Part shown: in pieces, positions 41,514 to 49,635 of the stretch
Layout: each line of letters starts with the position of its first letter
Position numbering within the stretch: the first letter of the stretch is position 1
NCBI RefSeq assembly: GCF_001305515.1
Contig: NZ_LJYW01000001.1
Coordinates: 606,307 to 670,306, forward strand
Source: Prosthecodimorpha hirschii
GTDB taxonomy: Bacteria > Pseudomonadota > Alphaproteobacteria > Rhizobiales > Ancalomicrobiaceae
Reading direction: 5' to 3'
Length of the DNA: 64,000 bases
Translations under genes and position numbers: made by a program
The notes under the pieces: generated by a model
Databases searched by the model: none
What the model saw: only the letters and a program-made list of their open reading frames with translations
Told to the model about the DNA's origin: nothing

Positions 41514-43189
41514 CCGCCCTCACCGCTCGGGAACGGCTTCTGCTGACGGCGACCCTCGCCGTCGAAGACGCCAAGGCCTTGGCCGCATGGCAGGAATGGT
41601 CGTCGGCCATCGCCATGGAAGCGGCCCCGCACGCCGAACTGCGCATCCTGCCGGCCGTGCATGCGCGGCTCGCCCGCATCCGCCCTTTGCCGCCGCTGCC
41701 GCAGAAGCTGATCGGCACAGCCCGGGCCACCTTCACCCAGAACAGCATTCTGGCGGCGGCTGCCTATGACCTGTTGCGGGCGCTCGACACGGCCGGCGTG
41801 CCGGTGCTGGTCTCCAAGGGCTTCACCCACTGCCTGCAGTTCCAGTCCTTCGCCCGGCGCACCATGGGCGACATCGACATCACGGTGTGGGAGTCCGCTC
41901 TCGACCGGGCCCTGGAGGTCCTGAAGGCCGAGGGCTGGGAGCCCTGCTACGGGATGACCTGGGCGGCGTTGCGCTCGCGGGTGCGCATCCGGCGCGAGAG
42001 CTGGAACTTCACCAAGGGCGCCGGCAACATCGACCTGCACTGGCGCGTCTCCAACGATCCGCGCGAGGCCTGGCTGGAAGACGCCGTCTGGCGGGAGGCG
42101 CGCACGGTCGCGTTCCGCGGCCTGCCGGTCCTCGTTCCCTCGCCCGAAGCCTCGCTGCTCGCCGCCCTGCGCCATGCCGCGCACGGCCTGTCCTCCGATG
42201 TGATGCAGATGATCGTCGATGCGCCGGACTGGCTCGCGCGCGCCGACCGCACCCGGTTCCTGGACATCGCCCAGCGCGCTCAGGTCGGCAAGACCTACGA
42301 GATCATGCGCAGCACGCTCCAGGAGGTGGGCGCGGACACCGCCCTGCCGCCCCTGCCCGGCTCGGCGTCGACCCCGCATTGGCCGCTCGAGCGCGAGGAC
42401 GGTCTGGTCCGCCACCCGCGCATCTATCGGCTGTGGGCGGCCCTGGGGCACTCCGCCGCGATCGAGAGACCGCTGCTGCGCTGGCTCGGCCCCCTGTCGC
42501 GCCCGTTGCAGCCGCTCGCGGCCACGCAGGACAAGATCGATCTGCGCGACTGCGCCACCGTCGATGCGGTCGGCGGACCGGGCTGGGGCTGGCCGGAACC
42601 GGAGCATACCTGCTGCTGGGCCGACCGGGCCGATGCCCGCCTGCTGCTGCCGCTGCCCGCCCGTGCCGATCAATGGCTGGTGCTGGTTCTCGGCCCGAAC
42701 CACGCCAGCGGCCCCAATCCGGGCTTCCGCGTCTTCGCCAACGGCCACGAGATCGCCCGCGGCGGCGATGACGGCCGCACGGCAGTCCTGCTGCCGATCC
42801 GCGCCTACATGCTGCACGGCGCCTGGGTGGAACTCGCCATCCGTCCCGTCCGCTATGCCGACGAGCGCCGCGACAGCCTGCACCACCGCCGCACCATCGC
42901 GGCCAGCCGGATCGAGATCCTGGACTCGGACCGTCTCGTCGAACGGCTGAGCGAGATGCCTCCCGGCGGCCTCGCCCGCGACATCCTGAACGGCGACGAG
43001 CGCAAGGCGGCCAAGCTCGGCCGAATCCGGCAGAAGATGGCCGCGTCCCCGGACCGCCAGAACGATGCGCTTCCGACCGGCTTCGACGGGCTCGCCTATG
43101 TCCTCGCCTATGCCGACCTGTTCGAGCACGAGGTCGATCCCTACCACCACTACCTCAACCACGGCCGCGAAGAGGGCCGTCGCTGGTAG
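41510..43189 (+). CDS. Nucleotidyltransferase (NTP_transf_5-like) with glycan-cluster-type C-terminal domains
   Basis: 559-aa three-part protein. The N-terminal half is a nucleotidyltransferase of the PF14907-like group: KGFTHCL near 103, active-site RTMGDIDI (Asp121, Asp123) and the third Asp175 in NIDLHWRV. The middle (about 343-475) looks like a beta-sandwich with GWGWPEPEHTCCWADRADARLLLPL. The last 36 residues (524-559: FDGLAYVLAYADLFEHEVDPYHHYLNHGREEGRRW) match the dPxxHYlxxGxxEGR tail found on enzymes of surface-polysaccharide clusters. This mixture of RiPP-tailoring and glycan-cluster features is unusual. It is the last gene of the cassette. Confidence 0.8.
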   Translation: MTALTARERLLLTATLAVEDAKALAAWQEWSSAIAMEAAPHAELRILPAVHARLARIRPLPPLPQKLIGTARATFTQNSILAAAAYDLLRALDTAGVPVLVSKGFTHCLQFQSFARRTMGDIDITVWESALDRALEVLKAEGWEPCYGMTWAALRSRVRIRRESWNFTKGAGNIDLHWRVSNDPREAWLEDAVWREARTVAFRGLPVLVPSPEASLLAALRHAAHGLSSDVMQMIVDAPDWLARADRTRFLDIAQRAQVGKTYEIMRSTLQEVGADTALPPLPGSASTPHWPLEREDGLVRHPRIYRLWAALGHSAAIERPLLRWLGPLSRPLQPLAATQDKIDLRDCATVDAVGGPGWGWPEPEHTCCWADRADARLLLPLPARADQWLVLVLGPNHASGPNPGFRVFANGHEIARGGDDGRTAVLLPIRAYMLHGAWVELAIRPVRYADERRDSLHHRRTIAASRIEILDSDRLVERLSEMPPGGLARDILNGDERKAAKLGRIRQKMAASPDRQNDALPTGFDGLAYVLAYADLFEHEVDPYHHYLNHGREEGRRW

Positions 43190-43267
43190 GGCACTGAACC
43201 GGCCGCGTCCCGGCGCCCGGCACCCACGTCCCGTCCGTCCGCCGGCGCCCTTCCTGGAGCCTGTCCC

Positions 43268-43290
43268 GGTCAGATCGAAACGATCTGACC
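43268..43290. terminator. Hairpin 1 after the glycosyltransferase cassette
   Basis: GGTCAGATCG-AAA-CGATCTGACC, a perfect 10-bp stem with a 3-base loop, 79 bases after the nucleotidyltransferase stop. It is followed by GAAAAGG rather than a T-run on the + strand. Confidence 0.5.
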
Positions 43291-43334
43291 GAAAAGGACC
43301 GGCTCAAGCCATTGAATCTGAAGCACTTCCTTGG

Positions 43335-43358
43335 CGATTGGATGATTTCATCCAATCG
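43335..43358. terminator. Hairpin 2 near the 3' end of gntR
   Basis: CGATTGGATGA-TT-TCATCCAATCG, a perfect 11-bp stem with a 2-base loop, 10 bases beyond the end of the gntR frame at 43368. It would fold in transcripts from either side. Confidence 0.5.
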
Positions 43359-43367
43359 GGAAATGCT

Positions 43368-44075
43368 CTAGGCGACCGGGGCCGGTTCGGCGGTGAGGAC
43401 GACGCTCGTCTCCCTGAGCATCCGGATCAGGACCTGACCGGCGAACTGCACATGCTCGCGCATGAGCGCATCGGCGCGCTCGGCATCCCGTTCGACGATG
43501 GCGCGCAGGATGCGGTGATGGTCGTCGTGCGAGCGCAGGATCACCCGGTGGTCGCGCCAATCGAACACGCGGTCCGAGGCGAGCGGCACGTTGTGGCACT
43601 GGCGGACGAAATCGAGCAGGAACGGATTGCGCGATTCCTGCAGGATCGTCTCGTGGAATTCGACGTTCATCTGCCGGTAGGGCGCCAGGTCGTCCGGATC
43701 GAGCAACCCCTTGCCGAGCACGCGGTCGCCGCGCCGGACGCAATCCTCCAGCCGCGCGATCACATCCCGACCGAGCCCGTGACGAGCGCACAGGCCGCAG
43801 GCCTGGCCTTCCAGCCGGGCGCGGACCGCGAAGGCGGCATCGATCTCCCCGACCGAGAAGCCGCGCACCGCATAGCCGCGGTTCGGCTCGTAGACCAATA
43901 GGCCGAGATTGGCGAGCTGCGCCAACGCCTCGCGCAGCGGCGTGCGCGAGATGCCGAAGGATTCGGACAACTGCACCTGATGCATGCGCGATCCCGGCGC
44001 GAACTCGCCGGCGAGGATGCGCTCGCGCAGCAGGGCGACCAATTCCGCAGTTGTCGTCGTCACAGGGGGCTTCAT
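43368..44075 (-). CDS. GntR-family (FCD-type) transcriptional regulator
   Basis: 235-aa regulator with a winged helix (about residues 10-75: LVALLRERILAGEFAPGSRMHQVQLSESFGISRTPLREALAQL) and an FCD effector domain with the metal-binding-type acidic and His residues (DLAPYRQMNVEFHETI, DDHHRILRAI). The ATG at 44075 is chosen because extending the frame upstream would run through both operator copies. It is divergent from the SDR-liv operon, and one operator half abuts its own start codon, so autoregulation is likely. Confidence 0.9.
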   Translation of the reverse strand: MKPPVTTTTAELVALLRERILAGEFAPGSRMHQVQLSESFGISRTPLREALAQLANLGLLVYEPNRGYAVRGFSVGEIDAAFAVRARLEGQACGLCARHGLGRDVIARLEDCVRRGDRVLGKGLLDPDDLAPYRQMNVEFHETILQESRNPFLLDFVRQCHNVPLASDRVFDWRDHRVILRSHDDHHRILRAIVERDAERADALMREHVQFAGQVLIRMLRETSVVLTAEPAPVA

Positions 44076-44077
44076 GC

Positions 44078-44091
44078 ATTTTGGATAAATT
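44078..44091 (-). promoter_or_regulatory. GntR operator copy 1
   Basis: ATTTTGGATAAATT, an exact inverted copy of the element at 44143-44156. It begins two bases upstream of the gntR start codon, so binding would block the gntR message. AT-rich TTGGATAAATT-type sites are typical for FCD GntR proteins. Confidence 0.7.
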
Positions 44092-44142
44092 ATTCCCGCA
44101 TTGACGGCAAGAAGATTGACCTGATAGGGAATCCCCTCATAG

Positions 44143-44156
44143 AATTTATCCAAAAT
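44143..44156 (+). promoter_or_regulatory. GntR operator copy 2
   Basis: AATTTATCCAAAAT, the exact reverse complement of copy 1, 51 bases away. It lies 20 bases before the GTG start of the SDR gene, so it controls the rightward ten-gene operon. Confidence 0.7.
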
Positions 44157-44176
44157 GACGTTCCGGGAGAAACGCG

Positions 44177-44944
44177 GTGCAGACTGGTAAGGGCCGGAGG
44201 GCGCTCGTCACGGGCGGCTGCGGAGGGATCGGCGCGGCCATCTGCCGGCGCCTGGCGGCCGACGGGCTGGTGGTCGCCGTGCTCGACCGGGACGGCGCGG
44301 CGGCGCAGGCCCTGGCGGCGATGCTGCCCGGCAGCGGACATATCGGCCTCGGCGCGGACGTCTCCGACGAGGCCGCGGCCGAGGCGGCCTTTGCGGCCGC
44401 GGAGGCGGCGCTCGGTCCGATCGACGTCCTGGTGACCGCGGCCGGAATTCTGGTCCTCAGACCCGACGGCAATCGAAATGCGGTTGCGGAAACGTCGCTG
44501 GAGGAGTGGCACGGCACCCAAGCGGTCAACGCCACCGGCACCTTCCTGTTCTGCCGCGCCTATGCGCGCCGGGTGACCGAACCGCGCGAGGGCGCCCGCG
44601 TGGTGACCGTCTCGTCGGTCGCCGCCCAGCTCGGCGGCTACCGCTCGTCGAGCGCCTATATCGCCAGCAAATCGGCGGTCATCGGACTGACCAAGGGCCT
44701 TGCGCGCGAACTCGCCCCCTTCGGCGTGACCGCCAATTCCGTCGCCCCCGGCCTGATCGACGCCCCGATGCTGCGTCTCTCGCTCGATCCCGCCGACGAC
44801 GCCCGCGCCGCCGCCAACATTCCGCTCGGCAGGCTCGGCACGCCCGAGGATGTCGCCGGCGCCGTCGCCTTCCTGGTCTCCGCCGATGCCGCCTATGTCA
44901 CCGGCTGCACCATCGACGTGAACGGCGGCTACCGCATGCAGTAA
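44177..44944 (+). CDS. SDR-family oxidoreductase, first gene of GntR-controlled operon
   Basis: 255-aa classical SDR with TGGCGGIG (residues 13-20), VTAAGI in place of NNAG, Ser in VSSVAAQ, YIASK as YxxxK, and the VTGCTIDVNGGY end. It starts with GTG at 44177 after CGGGAGA. The NNAG motif change to TAAG is tolerated in the family. It is the first gene behind the GntR operator and is followed 47 bases later by the binding protein. It presumably oxidises the transported compound. Confidence 0.88.
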   Translation: MQTGKGRRALVTGGCGGIGAAICRRLAADGLVVAVLDRDGAAAQALAAMLPGSGHIGLGADVSDEAAAEAAFAAAEAALGPIDVLVTAAGILVLRPDGNRNAVAETSLEEWHGTQAVNATGTFLFCRAYARRVTEPREGARVVTVSSVAAQLGGYRSSSAYIASKSAVIGLTKGLARELAPFGVTANSVAPGLIDAPMLRLSLDPADDARAAANIPLGRLGTPEDVAGAVAFLVSADAAYVTGCTIDVNGGYRMQ

Positions 44945-44991
44945 CCGGCCCGAAGAGCCGGATGAAATCGAAGCCAACACGGAGGAAACGC

Positions 44992-46206
44992 ATGACCGTC
45001 ACCAAGAGTACCGTCCTCGCCGCCGGCCTGGCCGCGGCGCTGCTCGGCACCGGCCCGGCCGCGGCCCAGCAGGAGCCCGGCCTGACGCCGACCTCGATCA
45101 AGATCGGGATGTTCGCGCCTCTGTCCGGCGCCAACATGGCCTACGGCTTCGACGTCGCGAATGCGGCGAAGATGTATTACGACAAGATCAACAAGGAAGG
45201 CGGCATCCACGGCCGCAAGATCGAGGTCGTCCTCGAGGATGACCGCTGCAACGCCAACGATCTGGTCGCGGCGGTGAAGAAGCTGGTCGAACAGGATCAG
45301 GTCTTTATCCTCAACGGCGGTTCCTGCTCGGCAGCCGTGGTGGCCGCCAAGGAATATGTCGTGCGCAACAAGGTGCCGCTGGTGATGCTCAACGCATCCG
45401 GCGACGGCGCGCTGTATCCGCCGACCGACTACATCTTCGGCGCCTTCTCGATCTCGCAATATGCCGTCGGCGGCGCGATGATCGACTTCGCGGCCAAGAC
45501 CCTCGGCGCCAAGAAGATCGCCTACGTCAACCACGACGACGCCTACGGCGCCTGGAACCTCGAAGGCGCCAAGGCGGATGCCGAGGCCTCGAAGGTCGAC
45601 CTCGCGGTGGAATCGGTCAATCCGACCATCAACGACGTGACCGCGCCCTTCCTCAAGCTGCGCGCCGCCAACCCGGATGCCCTGCTGATCGTCACCTATG
45701 CGCGTCCGGCGGCGCTGATGATCAAGAAGGCGGCCGAGATGGGCTTCAACAAGCCGATCATCCTGTCGGTCACCGGGACCGCGAACCTGTCGCAGCTGAT
45801 GCAGAATGTCGGCGGTCCGGACGCCTTGAAGAACTTCTACTTCCAGGACGTGCTCGCCGACCTGCCGGGCGGACCCAAGATCAAGTGGGTCTACGACATG
45901 TACAAGCAGTCCTATCCGGACCTGGCCGCCAAGCCGGACCATCCGCAGGCCTACATGCCCTATGGCATTCCGTCCGCGATGAGCATCGTCAAGGCCCTGC
46001 AGGCGGCCGGGCCGAACCCGACGCGCGAGAAGGTGCTCGACGCGATGAAGACGCTGAACTTCGATTCCGGCGTCATGGCCGGTCCGGTCGTGTTCGGACC
46101 GAGCGAGCGGGCCGCCAACAAGGCGACCATCTTCATCAAGTTCGACGGCACCAACCAGACCCTGCAGCCCGGCGTCTATTCCAGCCGCTGGAAGTTCAAG
46201 GGCTGA
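44992..46206 (+). CDS. livK: Branched-chain-type ABC transporter substrate-binding protein
   Basis: 404-aa periplasmic binding protein. The signal peptide (LAAALLGTGPAAAQQ) is cleaved near residue 25. The mature protein starts EPGLTPTSIKIGMFAPLSGANMAYGFDVANAAKMYYDKINKEGGIHGRKIEVVLEDDRCN, the classic LivJ/LivK pattern. The ATG at 44992 follows GGAGGAAACGC. It supplies ligand to LivHMGF encoded downstream at 46333-49635. The ligand is unknown; the operon companions (three SDRs, FAD dehydrogenase, GST) suggest an alicyclic or aromatic compound rather than an amino acid. Confidence 0.92.
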   Translation: MTVTKSTVLAAGLAAALLGTGPAAAQQEPGLTPTSIKIGMFAPLSGANMAYGFDVANAAKMYYDKINKEGGIHGRKIEVVLEDDRCNANDLVAAVKKLVEQDQVFILNGGSCSAAVVAAKEYVVRNKVPLVMLNASGDGALYPPTDYIFGAFSISQYAVGGAMIDFAAKTLGAKKIAYVNHDDAYGAWNLEGAKADAEASKVDLAVESVNPTINDVTAPFLKLRAANPDALLIVTYARPAALMIKKAAEMGFNKPIILSVTGTANLSQLMQNVGGPDALKNFYFQDVLADLPGGPKIKWVYDMYKQSYPDLAAKPDHPQAYMPYGIPSAMSIVKALQAAGPNPTREKVLDAMKTLNFDSGVMAGPVVFGPSERAANKATIFIKFDGTNQTLQPGVYSSRWKFKG

Positions 46207-46332
46207 TCCTCCCGGGGACCGGAAGCCGGCGCGCGCCTCCCCGCGCCGGACCGTCGGGCGGCGGCGCTGACCTGCGCTGCCGCCGCCCCGTTGCACGTCC
46301 ATGCCACGCCTGAGCCAGGACCCGCGCGATCG

Positions 46333-47235
46333 ATGGATAAAGACCTCATCCTCCTCTTCCTGCAGCAGGGCATCGTCTCCGGCATGGTGGTCGGCAGCGT
46401 CTACGCCCTGCTGGCCCTTTCCATCGTGATGATCTTCAAGACCTCCGAAGTGCCGAACTTCGCGCAGGGCGAGATCTTCATGGCGGCCGGCTATTGCGCG
46501 CTGTTCCTGCTGGTCTTCCAGGCGACCCCGGTCTGGCTCGCCGTGCCGCTGACGCTGGTGGTCGCCTTTGCCGGCGCCGCCCTGTTCCGGCGCGTCGTGC
46601 TGACCCAGGTTTCGCGGGCGAGCGGCAGCCCGGTCAATCTGGTCATCGCCACGCTCGGGCTCTCCTATGTGCTCAAAGGCCTCGTCCGCCGGACCGGCTT
46701 CGGCGATACGCCGCGCTCCTTCCCGGCCCTGGTCTCCACCGACGGCGTCATGATCGGCCAGGCCAGCATCACCCGGCTCGACGTCGCGATCTTCCTGACG
46801 GCGCTGGCGGTCATGGCTTTTCTCTTCTGCCTCTTCGCCTACACCAAGGTCGGCCGGGCGATGCGCGCGGTCGGAATGAACCCGAAGGCTGCGCGGCTGA
46901 TGGGCGTCGACCTCCAGCGCATCCACATGCTGGTCTGGGGCCTGTCGGCCGTTGTCTCCGCCATTGCCGCCCTGCTGATCTCGCCGAAGATCCTGATGAC
47001 CGCCGAAATGGGCGGCATCGTCACCATGGCCTTCGCGGCCGCGATCGTCGGCGGCTTCACCAGCCTGCCGGGTGCGGTGGTCGGCGGCTTCGTCATCGGC
47101 ATCGCCGAGAACCTGGTCGGCCTGTTCATCTCGTCGCGCGCCATCGTGGTCGCGCCCTTCGTCGCCATCATGCTCGTTCTGATCGTCCGGCCGCAGGGCC
47201 TGTTCGGCGGCCGCGTCGCCATCAAGAAGGTCTGA
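46333..47235 (+). CDS. livH: Branched-chain-type ABC transporter permease
   Basis: 300-aa LivH-family permease with the usual MVVGSVYALLALSIVMIFKTSEVPNFAQGEIFMAAGY start, eight or so helices, and the AMRAVGMNPKAARLMGVDLQRIHMLVWGLSA coupling loop. The ATG at 46333 gives the normal length; the extra in-frame residues before it are hydrophilic and lack family similarity. The gap after livK is 126 bases, then 4 bases to livM. Confidence 0.9.
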   Translation: MDKDLILLFLQQGIVSGMVVGSVYALLALSIVMIFKTSEVPNFAQGEIFMAAGYCALFLLVFQATPVWLAVPLTLVVAFAGAALFRRVVLTQVSRASGSPVNLVIATLGLSYVLKGLVRRTGFGDTPRSFPALVSTDGVMIGQASITRLDVAIFLTALAVMAFLFCLFAYTKVGRAMRAVGMNPKAARLMGVDLQRIHMLVWGLSAVVSAIAALLISPKILMTAEMGGIVTMAFAAAIVGGFTSLPGAVVGGFVIGIAENLVGLFISSRAIVVAPFVAIMLVLIVRPQGLFGGRVAIKKV

Positions 47236-47239
47236 GCCG

Positions 47240-48166
47240 ATGCGGTTCCTCGCCATTGCCGTCGCGGCCGCGGTTCTGATCGCGCTGCCGCTCGTGACCA
47301 CCGGCTACGTGGTCTATCTGGCCAATCTCCTGCTCACCTTCACGGTCCTGTGCCTCGGCATGCATATCGTGATCGGCGAGACCGGCCAGTTCTCGCTTGC
47401 CCATGCCGCCTTCTACGGCATCGGCATCTATGCCGCCGGGATCGCCGGGACCACCTTCGGCACGCCCTTCCCGGTCTCCATCCTGATCGGCGGCCTTGCC
47501 GCATCGGCGATCGGCTTCGTCATCGGCATGGTCGCGCTGCGCATGCGCGACATCTATCTGGCGCTGGCCACCTTCGCCTTCGGCGAGGCGATGCAATGGG
47601 TGTTCCTGAACTGGAATGCCGTCACCGGCGGGCCGAACGGCCTGCGCATCGCGCCGGCGCGGCTTTTCGGCCTGGAGCTGGTGACCGACAAGGATGCCTA
47701 TCCGTTCGTGGTCGCCACCGCGATCGCCATGCTGGTGCTGACCGTGATCGTCGCGCGCGCCCGGCTCGGCCGCAGCTTCCGGGCGGTGCGCGAATCCGAG
47801 ATCGCCGCGCAGGCGATGGGCGTCCCGGTCCGGCGCACCAAGGTCGTCGCCTTCGGCATCTCGGCCTTCTTCGCCGGCATCGCCGGCGGCATGTTCACGC
47901 TGTTCTCGACCTATATCCACCCAGACAGTCTCGGCTTCCAGACCACCATCCTGGTCCTGACCATGGTGGTCGTCGGCGGCCTCGGCTCGATCGGCGGGGC
48001 GGTCGGCGGTGCGATCGCCTTCGGGCTGATCTCGGAACTGCTGCGCCAGGCGCCGTCCTTCCAGGAGATCGCCTATGGGGCGATCCTGATCGTCTTCATG
48101 ATGTATGCGCCAAAGGGCCTGTTCGCCTTCCTGGCCGACCGCTTCCGGGGGGCGCGGCATGCCTGA
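47240..48166 (+). CDS. livM: Branched-chain-type ABC transporter permease
   Basis: 308-aa LivM-family permease, hydrophobic from residue 3, with the GQFSLAHAAFYGIGIYAAGIAG block and the coupling loop LGRSFRAVRESEIAAQAMGVPVRRTKVVAFGISAFFAGIAGG. Its end overlaps livG by eight bases. It pairs with LivH of the same operon. The paralogous set at 26448-31039 shares order but runs on the other strand, in the order K-H-M-G-F as here. Confidence 0.9.
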   Translation: MRFLAIAVAAAVLIALPLVTTGYVVYLANLLLTFTVLCLGMHIVIGETGQFSLAHAAFYGIGIYAAGIAGTTFGTPFPVSILIGGLAASAIGFVIGMVALRMRDIYLALATFAFGEAMQWVFLNWNAVTGGPNGLRIAPARLFGLELVTDKDAYPFVVATAIAMLVLTVIVARARLGRSFRAVRESEIAAQAMGVPVRRTKVVAFGISAFFAGIAGGMFTLFSTYIHPDSLGFQTTILVLTMVVVGGLGSIGGAVGGAIAFGLISELLRQAPSFQEIAYGAILIVFMMYAPKGLFAFLADRFRGARHA

Positions 48167-48932
48167 GCTTCGGACCCCGCTCCTGTCGGTCGAGAACCTG
48201 ACCATCGCCTTCGGCGGCCTCGTCGCGGTGCGCGACTTCTCGATCGCGGTCGCACCGGGCACCATCCATGCCCTGATCGGGCCGAACGGCGCCGGCAAGT
48301 CGACCACCTTCAACTGCATCTCGCGCCTCTACCGGCCGAATGCCGGCCGGATCCTGTTCGACGGACAGGACATCACCCGCCTGCCCTCCTCCGCCATGGC
48401 CGGTCTCGGCATCGCCCGCTCGTTCCAGAATCTGGAGCTCTTCAACGAGCTGACCGTCTACGAGAACATCCTGATCGGCGCGCATTGCCATTGCGGTGCC
48501 TCGCTGCGCGACCGCCTGTCCGCCCGCCCGCCGCATCTCGCCGCCGAGATCGATCGGATCATCGAGCGCACCGGTCTCGGCGCCTATCGCGAGACGAAGG
48601 CCTGCAATCTCGACTTCGGCCACCAGAAGCTGCTCGAACTGGCCCGGGCCCTCGCCATCCGGCCGCGCCTGCTTCTGCTCGACGAGCCGGCCGCCGGCCT
48701 GCGCAACCGCGAGATCGCCATCCTGGACGGGCTCCTGACCGACCTCGCGCGCCGCGACGGTCTGACCATCCTGCTCGTCGAGCATGTCATGCAGCTGGTC
48801 ATGTCGATCTCCGACCGGGTCACGGTCCTGAATTTCGGCACCAAGATCGCCGAGGGCACGCCGCAGGAGGTGAAGTCGAACCCGGCCGTGGTCGAGGCCT
48901 ATCTCGGCAAGGAGACTGCGCTCCATGGCTGA
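48159..48932 (+). CDS. livG: Branched-chain-type ABC transporter ATPase
   Basis: 257-aa LivG-type ATPase with Walker A GPNGAGKST near residue 42, FQNLELFNELTVYENI Q-loop region and Walker B LLLLDEPAAGL. The signature segment is NLDFGHQKLLELARAL, a relaxed form of LSGGQ normal for LivG. The ATG at 48159 overlaps livM; the livF start lies eight bases inside its end. It acts with LivF on the cytoplasmic face of LivHM. Confidence 0.9.
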   Translation: MPELRTPLLSVENLTIAFGGLVAVRDFSIAVAPGTIHALIGPNGAGKSTTFNCISRLYRPNAGRILFDGQDITRLPSSAMAGLGIARSFQNLELFNELTVYENILIGAHCHCGASLRDRLSARPPHLAAEIDRIIERTGLGAYRETKACNLDFGHQKLLELARALAIRPRLLLLDEPAAGLRNREIAILDGLLTDLARRDGLTILLVEHVMQLVMSISDRVTVLNFGTKIAEGTPQEVKSNPAVVEAYLGKETALHG

Positions 48933-49635
48933 TCTGCTCGAAATCCGGGGCATCTCCGCCTCCTACGGCCGCATCCAGGCGATCGCCGGCGTCACTCTTT
49001 CGGTTCCGGACGGGGCCGTGGTCGCGCTGCTCGGCGCCAACGGGGCCGGCAAGACGACCACGCTCAACACCATCTCGCGGCTCGTGCCGGTGACCGCCGG
49101 CTCGATCCTGTTCGAGGGCCGTCCGATCGAGCGCGCCAGTTCGCATGCGGTCGTGCGCGCCGGCATCTCTCAGGTGCCCGAGGGGCGCGAGGTGTTCCGC
49201 GACATGAGCGTGCGCGAGAACCTGGAGATGGGCGCCTATGGCCGCTCCGACCGCGCCGGCATCCGCCAGGACATCGACCGCGCCTTCGACTATTTCCCGA
49301 TCCTGAAGGAGCGCCTGCAGCAGAAGGCCGGCACCCTGTCGGGCGGCGAGCAGCAGATGCTGGTCATCGCCCGCGCGCTGATGGCCCGGCCCCGCCTTCT
49401 CCTGCTCGACGAGCCCTCGCTCGGCCTGTCGCCGGTGCTGGTCGAGAAGATCTTCGCCATCATCCGCCGGCTCAATGCCGACGGCCTCGGCATCCTGCTC
49501 GTCGAGCAGAACGCCTCGGTGGCGCTCGGCGCCTCGAGCTACGCCTACATCCTGGAGAATGGCGAGGTCGCGGTCGAGGGCCGCTCGGCCGACCTGCGCC
49601 ACGACGATTCCGTGCGCAGGACCTATATCGGATGA
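48925..49635 (+). CDS. livF: Branched-chain-type ABC transporter ATPase
   Basis: 236-aa LivF-type ATPase: Walker A GANGAGKTT near residue 34, VPEGREVFRDMSVRENLEMGAY, signature LSGGEQQMLVIARALM and Walker B LLLLDEPSLGLSP, then LVEQNASVAL. It overlaps the next SDR gene by four bases, so transporter and enzymes are made from one message. It completes the importer of this GntR-controlled operon. Confidence 0.91.
   Translation: MADLLEIRGISASYGRIQAIAGVTLSVPDGAVVALLGANGAGKTTTLNTISRLVPVTAGSILFEGRPIERASSHAVVRAGISQVPEGREVFRDMSVRENLEMGAYGRSDRAGIRQDIDRAFDYFPILKERLQQKAGTLSGGEQQMLVIARALMARPRLLLLDEPSLGLSPVLVEKIFAIIRRLNADGLGILLVEQNASVALGASSYAYILENGEVAVEGRSADLRHDDSVRRTYIG

Larger units (their letters stand above)
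43264..43374. repeat. Intergenic repeat element with two perfect hairpins
   Basis: The region between the convergent nucleotidyltransferase and GntR genes holds two perfect hairpins (43268-43290 and 43335-43358) joined by a 44-base spacer (GAAAAGG...AAGCACTTCC). Its wording (agatcg...cgatct, gattggat...atccaatc, gaaatgctc) resembles the short intergenic repeats common in Rhizobiales chromosomes. No second copy was noticed in this window. It probably also terminates both genes. The repeat class is from memory and needs a genome search. Confidence 0.6.

Noticed and set aside
38284-43189. Lasso-peptide biosynthetic cluster
   Set aside because: No asparagine-synthase-like cyclase, B2-type protease or convincing precursor peptide is present; only the PqqD-like, kinase and nucleotidyltransferase members resemble such clusters.
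44929-47301. A 790-codon - strand frame over livK-livH
   Set aside because: Antisense shadow of the binding protein and permease; no domain recognised.
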